Positions 25,322 to 33,127 of a stretch of 33,127 nt of DNA are shown here, in pieces. The stretch comes from Betaproteobacteria bacterium RIFCSPLOWO2_02_FULL_65_20. GTDB taxonomy: Bacteria; Pseudomonadota; Gammaproteobacteria; Burkholderiales; SG8-39. The notes under the pieces are model-generated. The model ran no database searches. It was not told where the DNA came from and worked only from the letters and a program-made list of their open reading frames with translations. The translations under genes and the position numbers were made by a program. Where the stretch lies: the NCBI GenBank assembly GCA_001770425.1, contig MEQZ01000014.1, forward strand, positions 5,300 through 38,426, written 5' to 3'. Numbering within the stretch: the first letter of the stretch is position 1; the number at the start of each line of letters is the position of its first letter.

Positions 25322-26563
25322 CTATTTCTTCGCGGCGTCGGCCTTGGGCGCTTCGGCCTTGGGCGCTTCGGCGGCCGCGGGCGCCGCGCCACCGACCACC
25401 TCCAGCACATTCAGCTTGCCTTCCCTGGTCTCGTACATGGTGATGGCGCCGTTCTTGACGTCGCCCTTGTCGTCGAATTCGATCCTGCCGGTAACCCCCA
25501 GATACGACGTCTTGGGCAGTTCGGTGATGTAGACGGCCGGATCGGCCGACTTGGCGCGCTTCATCGCGTCGACGATCACGGCGACCGCGTCGTAACTGTA
25601 GGGCGAGTAGATCTGTACCTCGCTGTTGAAGCGCTTCTTGTAGCGTTCCGAAAAGGTCTTGTCAGTCATCCGCTCGAGCGGAAGACCGGCCTGAGTGCAG
25701 TAGAAACCTTCAGCCGCATCGCCGGCAAGCTTGATGAACTCCGGCGTGCAGGCGCCGTCGCCGGACATGAACTTGGCCTTGAGCCCGAGTTGCTTCATCT
25801 GCTTGGCCATAGGACCGGCTTGCGCGTCCATGCCGCCGTAGAACACGGCATCGGGCCGCCTGCCCTTGATCTTGGTCAAGATGGCTCTGAAGTCGGTTGC
25901 GTCGTTCTTGGTGAACTCTCTCGCGACTATCTTGACGCCGCCCGCCTTCGCGGCCTTTTCGACTTCGTCGGCCAGTCCCTGCCCGTAGGCGGTGCGATCG
26001 TCGATGATCGCGACGGTCTTGGCGCCGAGTTTGTGCACCGCGAACTCACCCACCACCTTGCCCTGCTGGATGTCGTTCGCCATCACCCGCATCGCGGTCT
26101 TGAAACCCTGCTGCGTATAAGTCGGATTGGTGGCTGAAGGCGAGATCTGGGGAATGCCGGCGTCGGCGTAGATTTTCGAGGCCGGGATGGTGGTTCCGGA
26201 ATTCAGGTGCCCGACGACGCCATTCACCTTTGCATCGACCAGTTTTTGCGCCACCACCGTGCCGGTCTTCGGATCGGCCTGGTCGTCTTCGCCGATGAGT
26301 TCGATCTTGAGCTTCTTGCCTTCGATCATGACGCCCTTGGCGTTGAGTTCCTCCACGGCGAGCCGCGCGCCGTTCTCGTTGTCCTTGCCCAGGTGGGCGA
26401 TGTTGCCGGTCAGCGGCGCGACATGGCCGATCTTGATCGCCAGTTCGGGCGGCGGCGCGGCTTTTTGCGGCGCCGGGGGCGGTGGTGCTTCCTTGCCGCA
26501 GCCTGAAAGCCCGAATGCAGCCAGCGCAGCGAGCGTGCACGAAACGACGTGTGAGCGGTTCAT
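25322..26563 (-). CDS. livK: Branched-chain amino acid ABC transporter substrate-binding lipoprotein (LivK/LivJ-like)
   Basis: MNRSHVVSCTLAALAAFGLSGCGKEAPPPP (lipobox LSGC); 'LAIKIGHVAPLTGNIAHLGKDNENGARLAVEELNAKGV'; Ala/Lys/Pro-rich C-terminal tail. Confidence 0.93.
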   Translation of the reverse strand: MNRSHVVSCTLAALAAFGLSGCGKEAPPPPAPQKAAPPPELAIKIGHVAPLTGNIAHLGKDNENGARLAVEELNAKGVMIEGKKLKIELIGEDDQADPKTGTVVAQKLVDAKVNGVVGHLNSGTTIPASKIYADAGIPQISPSATNPTYTQQGFKTAMRVMANDIQQGKVVGEFAVHKLGAKTVAIIDDRTAYGQGLADEVEKAAKAGGVKIVAREFTKNDATDFRAILTKIKGRRPDAVFYGGMDAQAGPMAKQMKQLGLKAKFMSGDGACTPEFIKLAGDAAEGFYCTQAGLPLERMTDKTFSERYKKRFNSEVQIYSPYSYDAVAVIVDAMKRAKSADPAVYITELPKTSYLGVTGRIEFDDKGDVKNGAITMYETREGKLNVLEVVGGAAPAAAEAPKAEAPKADAAKK

Positions 26564-26659
26564 GGAAGACTCCCTCCCTAGTAAGGACGGCTGATTATCC
26601 GTTTCGCACTCCAGAATGTCAATTTGCACAACCTGTATTTTCTTAGCCGAATCACAGTC

Positions 26660-28705
<2,046 letters not shown>

Positions 28706-28926
28706 CGGAAGCACCACCGAGGGGGAAGAGTGGGGGCGATTATCCCTCGCCGCGGCGCGACGGATCTACCGCGACGGCGGTAGGGCCATTGCGTTGCCGG
28801 GGCGTCAGCACGTCGTCGGGCACGGGGGTCGCTCGTGTCGACGGATCCGGCCCCGCTCAGCCAGACCGCCTTTCACGGTTCATCGGCGAAGGCTAGAATG
28901 GCCTCTCTCCGTCGAGTCCAGGCGCC

Positions 28927-31290
28927 GTGAGCACCCAAACCAGCCCCGAGGCAGTCCGCAGGATTCTAGACCAGAGCACGTCGCGTGCCGAAGTCGAGCA
29001 GCTTCTGCAGCGCCTGTCGGAGGCCGAAAAGGCGGATCTCGTCCTTCAGCTTGCCGAGGACGCGCGTCGCAAGACGCTGTTCGTGGACATCGCCAACAGG
29101 GTTTCCGACAGCCTGTCACTGGACGTCCTGTTCCCCCGCCTGATGGAAGTGGTGACCGAAATGCTCGACGCGGACCGCAGCTCCCTGTTTCTCCATGACC
29201 CGGAGACCGGCGAGTTGTTTTCCCGCGTGATGCAAGGCAGCGTTATGGGCGAGGTGCGCTTTGGGGCCACGCTCGGCATCGCCGGCTCGGTGTTTGCGAG
29301 CGGAAGCGGGGAGATCATCGCCGACGCCTATGCCGATTCCCGCTTCAACCGCGATATGGACCGGCGCACCGGGTACCGTACGCGCAACATCCTGTGCGTT
29401 CCCATCCGCAACAGGAAGCAAGAGGTGATCGGCATCACCCAGGCGCTCAACAAGCGCGGGGGCGATTTCGACGCCGAGGATATGCAGCTGCTCGAGGCGC
29501 TGTCGCATCAGGCGGCCTCGGCGCTCGAGAACGCCCGGATATTCGAGAAAGTGGAGCGCGCGCAGCGCGAGGAGTTGCTGCTGCTCGAAGTGGTGAGCTC
29601 CATCGCCTCCGAAATCTTCCTTGAGCCGCTGCTGCAGAAGATCATCGACGCGGCGACGCTGCTTCTGGAAGCCGACCGCGGTTCGCTGTTTCTGTACGAC
29701 CCGGCGCGGGGCGAGCTGTATTCCCGCGTCGCCGGCGGCGCGACGATCAAGGAAATCCGGTTCCCCAGCAACGCCGGGATCGCCGGCGAATGCTTCACCG
29801 CAGGCGCGCCGGTCAACATACCCGACGCCTACGCCGACTCGCGATTCAATCCGGAGGTCGACAGGCGCACCGGGTACGAGACCAACAACATGCTGTGCAT
29901 GCCCATCACCACCCATCACGGCACCAGGGTCGGCGTGATGCAGATCCTCAACAAGAGGGCCGGATCCTTCGACCCCGGCGACGAGAAACGCCTGGTCGCG
30001 CTGTGCGCGCAGGCTGCGGTATCGATAGAGAATGCCCAGCTGTTCGAGCAGGTGAACGCGGCCCGCAACTACAACGAAGGCATCCTGCGCAGCATGAGCA
30101 ACGGCGTGGTCACGATGGACGCTTCGTGGACGATCACCAAGGTGAACCAGGCGGCGGTCCGTATCCTGCGCCGGGCCGAGGAGGACCTGCAGGGGAAAAC
30201 GCCGCACGCAGTCCTCGGCGAGCGCAACGCCTGGATCCTCAAGAGCCTGGAAAAAGTCCGCTCATCGGGCAAGACCGACATCACGGTGGACACCGACTTG
30301 CTGCTGGACAATCGCGAGGCGGTTTCGATCAACATGAGCACCGTGCCGCTGGTCACCGCCCAGGACCAGCCGGTCGGCTACATGCTGGTGATGGAGGACA
30401 TCAGCAGGGAAAAACGGCTGCGCAACACCATGTCGCGCTACATGAGCAAGGCCGTGGTCGACCAGTTGATCGAAGGCGGAGAGAAGGTGCTGGAGGCCTC
30501 GGGCCGCGAGGTCAGCGTGCTGTTCTCCGATATCCGGGGCTTCACCACCATCTCCGAGCGCCTGGGCGCCCGCGAGACGGTCGCGCTGCTCAACGAATAC
30601 TTCACCGACATGGTCGACATCGTATTCGCCCACAACGGCATCCTGGACAAATACATCGGCGACATGATCATGGCCGTGTTCGGGTCGGTGATGGCGCGCG
30701 ATCACGACGCCGACGATTCGGTGACGGTCGGCAATACGATGATGGTGGGCCTGCGCGAGCTGAACGCGCGCAGGCTGAAGACCGACCGCGAAGCTATCCG
30801 CATCGGGGTGGGAATCAGTACCGGGCACGTGGTGGTAGGCAACATCGGCTCGCCCAAACGCCTCGAATACACGGTGATTGGGGACCGCGTGAACCTGGCC
30901 GAGCGTCTCGAGGCGGCCAACAAGTATTACGGCACCGGCGTCCTGATATGCGAGCATACGGCGGCCAAGCTGCGGCGACCCGTTACGCTGCGGGAGATCG
31001 ATTTCATACGCGTGCGCGGCTTGATGCGGCCGCTTGCGGTCTACGAAGCGCTGGATCACCACACTGAAGAGAGCTTCGTGCATCGCGCCGAGGTTCTGGC
31101 GGCGTACGCCGAGGGTCTGCGGCTGTACCGGATGCGCGACTGGGCGCGCGCGGCGAGTTGCTTCCGCACCGCGTCCCTGGCCAATCCGGACGACAGGCCT
31201 TCGCGCGTTTTCTGGGAACGTTGCCTGCAATACGTCGAGACGCCGCCGTCGGATAGCTGGGATGGCGTCTGGACGGTGACGAACATCTGA
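28927..31290 (+). CDS. Adenylate cyclase, class III, with tandem GAF and PAS sensor domains
   Basis: GTG start; two homologous GAF modules ('DADRSSLFLHDPETGELFSRV', 'EADRGSLFLYDPARGELYSRV'), PAS region, cyclase 'SVLFSDIRGFTTISERL', 'ILDKYIGDMIMAVFG', 'RLEYTVIGDRVNLAERLEAANKYYG'. Confidence 0.9.
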   Translation: MSTQTSPEAVRRILDQSTSRAEVEQLLQRLSEAEKADLVLQLAEDARRKTLFVDIANRVSDSLSLDVLFPRLMEVVTEMLDADRSSLFLHDPETGELFSRVMQGSVMGEVRFGATLGIAGSVFASGSGEIIADAYADSRFNRDMDRRTGYRTRNILCVPIRNRKQEVIGITQALNKRGGDFDAEDMQLLEALSHQAASALENARIFEKVERAQREELLLLEVVSSIASEIFLEPLLQKIIDAATLLLEADRGSLFLYDPARGELYSRVAGGATIKEIRFPSNAGIAGECFTAGAPVNIPDAYADSRFNPEVDRRTGYETNNMLCMPITTHHGTRVGVMQILNKRAGSFDPGDEKRLVALCAQAAVSIENAQLFEQVNAARNYNEGILRSMSNGVVTMDASWTITKVNQAAVRILRRAEEDLQGKTPHAVLGERNAWILKSLEKVRSSGKTDITVDTDLLLDNREAVSINMSTVPLVTAQDQPVGYMLVMEDISREKRLRNTMSRYMSKAVVDQLIEGGEKVLEASGREVSVLFSDIRGFTTISERLGARETVALLNEYFTDMVDIVFAHNGILDKYIGDMIMAVFGSVMARDHDADDSVTVGNTMMVGLRELNARRLKTDREAIRIGVGISTGHVVVGNIGSPKRLEYTVIGDRVNLAERLEAANKYYGTGVLICEHTAAKLRRPVTLREIDFIRVRGLMRPLAVYEALDHHTEESFVHRAEVLAAYAEGLRLYRMRDWARAASCFRTASLANPDDRPSRVFWERCLQYVETPPSDSWDGVWTVTNI

Positions 31291-31326
31291 CCGTCCTTGG
31301 AGCCGCCGACAGCGTGAACGTCCGCG

Positions 31327-31375
31327 GCCTGACTTGGGGAAATGAGGGGGCCGTGCCCCACTCATATCGTCAGGC
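31327..31375. terminator. Nested inverted repeats between convergent genes (candidate bidirectional terminator/structured 3' region)
   Basis: Outer arms GCCTGAC (31327-31333)/GTCAGGC (31369-31375), inner ATGAG(31342-31346)...CTCAT(31361-31365) with G-run/C-run between. Confidence 0.4.
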
Positions 31376-31379
31376 GGTC

Positions 31380-32684
31380 TCAATCCTCGTTTAATCCGTA
31401 CCGCTCGACGAACCCTTTGGGGTCGAGCGCCGGGCCCCTGTAATCGGCCTGCATGTAGTCGCAGCCGAGTTCCTTGAGCCGGCCCGCGGCCGCGTCGTCC
31501 GCAACGCCGACGGCAACAACGTCCAGTCTCAGGTGGTGGGCAAGCTCGATCAGCGACTGCAGGATGCGCTCGGACTTCTGAACGTCTGCCAGATCGCTCG
31601 CGGCAGCGACGTCGATCTTGATTTCCTGAAACGGCAGGGTCGCAAGCCAAAACAGAGACGAAAGCGCCTGGCCCGCGTCGTCGATCGACAGCTTCACGCC
31701 GAGCGCCTTCAGCCGCACCAGTGTTTCCCGCGCCGCGGCATCTGCGCGCAACACCGAAGTCTCCCCGATCTCGATGACGAGCCTGCCCGGCCTCAGACTC
31801 CAGGTGCGCAGCGCGCGTTCGACGACTTCGGGAAGCTCCGTGTGCAGCAGCACACGCCCTGGAATGTTGACGCCGATGCGCAAATCCAGCCCGGCGCTGT
31901 AGCGGAACTCCGAAACGTTTCGCAGCGCCCGATTCAGTATCGAAGAAACCAGTTCGGTGACCACGCCTGCCGATTCGGCCGCCGCAAAAGCGTCCTCCGC
32001 CGGGACCACGCCCAGTTTGGCGTCGCGCCCGCGCAGCAGGCTATCGGCCCCCATGATCTGTCCGAGGCGCAGATCGTACTGCGGCTGGAACAGCAGTTCG
32101 AGCGCGTCCTCCGCAACCGCCGTGCGCAGCCGGTTCTCGTACATGAACCGCGCCTGCCCCGGATTCTCCCGGTCTCCCGCGTACACCGCGATCCGGCCCG
32201 CAATGTCCCGCGCGGCAACGCACGCGCTCTTGGCCCGCTGCACCAGGGACTCGGCCTCATCGCCGTGGTCCGGATACATGGCGATCCCGATCGCGGGGCG
32301 CGTGTAGATCTCTTCCTCGCCCATCCAAAGCGGCGCGGCAACCACGCGCAGGATCTTCTCCGCCGCAAGCAGCGCCACGGCTGGACCCTCGACGGTCGAC
32401 AGTACGCAGGCGATGTCGTCCGGACCCATGTCGCCGACCAGATCATCCGGGCGGAGCACGTCTGCGCGCAGCGACGCGGCGATCCGGGCACGCACGGCGT
32501 CGCCGACCTGGTATCCCCACAGGGCGTTGATCTGCCCCATCACCCCGCACTTCATCAGCAGCACGGCCAGATTCCGGCCGTCGGCGCGCCGTTCCGCGAC
32601 GCGGCCGCGCAGCGCCTCCAGAAACGGGATTTCGGCGGCCGGCGAGCCGCGTGCCGCCGGCTCGGCAGAGTCCGCCTCGCTCAC
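31380..32684 (-). CDS. Degenerate GGDEF-EAL domain protein
   Basis: GTG at 32684 overlapping the upstream stop (GTGA); VSEADSAEPAARGS...; GGDEF position reads 'VGDMGPDDIACVL'; EAL position 'QIMGADSLLRG'; 'SIDDAGQALSSLFWL', 'IKID', 'VAVGVADDAAAGRLKELGCDYMQ'. Confidence 0.85.
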   Translation of the reverse strand: MSEADSAEPAARGSPAAEIPFLEALRGRVAERRADGRNLAVLLMKCGVMGQINALWGYQVGDAVRARIAASLRADVLRPDDLVGDMGPDDIACVLSTVEGPAVALLAAEKILRVVAAPLWMGEEEIYTRPAIGIAMYPDHGDEAESLVQRAKSACVAARDIAGRIAVYAGDRENPGQARFMYENRLRTAVAEDALELLFQPQYDLRLGQIMGADSLLRGRDAKLGVVPAEDAFAAAESAGVVTELVSSILNRALRNVSEFRYSAGLDLRIGVNIPGRVLLHTELPEVVERALRTWSLRPGRLVIEIGETSVLRADAAARETLVRLKALGVKLSIDDAGQALSSLFWLATLPFQEIKIDVAAASDLADVQKSERILQSLIELAHHLRLDVVAVGVADDAAAGRLKELGCDYMQADYRGPALDPKGFVERYGLNED

Positions 32685-33127
32685 AGGAAGAGCTCGCGCG
32701 GATCGATCTTCACGCTGTCGTACTCCAGTGTGCGCTGGATCCGGTACGGCTCGTCGGGTCCGACTTTCGGCTCCTTCATCAGGTCGAGCATCTTGTACGG
32801 AATGAGCGGGTTGCCCTTGGCGTCCTTGACGACCATGATGCGCGGCTGCAACCGGCGCACCATGTTCTGGGCGATCACGACCGCGACCTCGCCGCTGTTG
32901 AGTTCGACCACGCTTCCCACCGGGAAAACGCCTATGCACTGTATGAACTGCTCGACCAGTGCCGGGTGGAACTGCTTGCCGCGCCCCTTGTAGATGATGC
33001 TCAGCGCATTTGCAGGCGATATGTTCTCCCCGAACGGGGGCGGCGCCGTGAGCGTGTCGTATGCATCGACGATCCCCGCGATCAAGCCTGATAGAGCGAT
33101 CGCGTCGCCGCGCAGTCCGCGCGGGTA
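32681..33127 (-). CDS. HD-GYP domain protein, C-terminal part (N-terminus beyond window end)
   Basis: Frame is open to the window edge: YPRGLRGDAIALSGLIAGIVDAYDTLTAPPPFGENISPANALSIIYKGRGKQFHPALVEQFIQCIGVFPVGSVVELNSGEVAVVIAQN; 'GYPRGL..' and 'IVDAYDTLT' are HD-GYP hallmarks. Confidence 0.88.
   Translation of the reverse strand, partial: YPRGLRGDAIALSGLIAGIVDAYDTLTAPPPFGENISPANALSIIYKGRGKQFHPALVEQFIQCIGVFPVGSVVELNSGEVAVVIAQNMVRRLQPRIMVVKDAKGNPLIPYKMLDLMKEPKVGPDEPYRIQRTLEYDSVKIDPRELFL

Noticed and set aside
25322-25390. Short repeats at the livK 3' end
   Set aside because: They encode a low-complexity APKAEAPKADAAKK tail; ordinary for lipoproteins and not a separate element.

Overview
A GC-rich proteobacterial chromosomal segment, probably Burkholderiales-like judging from the Bug-family binding proteins, a full liv operon and general gene style. 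It is densely coding on both strands. Left to right: (1) a catabolic island: LOG-family partial CDS, an isochorismatase-cupin-Ldh-RidA operon on the minus strand, a divergent CocE/NonD hydrolase, two orphan Bug/TctC solute-binding proteins, an LVIVD-repeat protein and a ThDP-dependent decarboxylase/synthase-like enzyme. (2) A DUF1538 two-repeat membrane protein followed by two overlapping P-II-like proteins; this is the best candidate for a poorly described system (a possible P-II-gated transporter). (3) MFS transporter, orphan xanthine-dehydrogenase-type molybdopterin subunit, MBL-fold hydrolase, FG-GAP-like secreted protein, Tat-type dienelactone hydrolase and a tiny basic ORF. (4) NnrS-like membrane protein plus DUF59 Fe-S factor, next to what looks like a cyclic-nucleotide-binding gene remnant. 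(5) A complete livKHMGF branched-chain amino acid type ABC operon, with a Rho-independent terminator/attenuator between livK and livH and a 29-bp tandem hairpin repeat between livM and livG that copies the livM stop-codon context. (6) A DUF255/YyaL protein, a GAF-GAF-PAS class III adenylate cyclase with an intact NKFDE motif in GAF-B, and a convergent HD-GYP plus degenerate GGDEF-EAL pair. No tRNA, rRNA, CRISPR array or intact mobile element was recognised. All identifications come from reading the sequence and motifs; no database search was possible.
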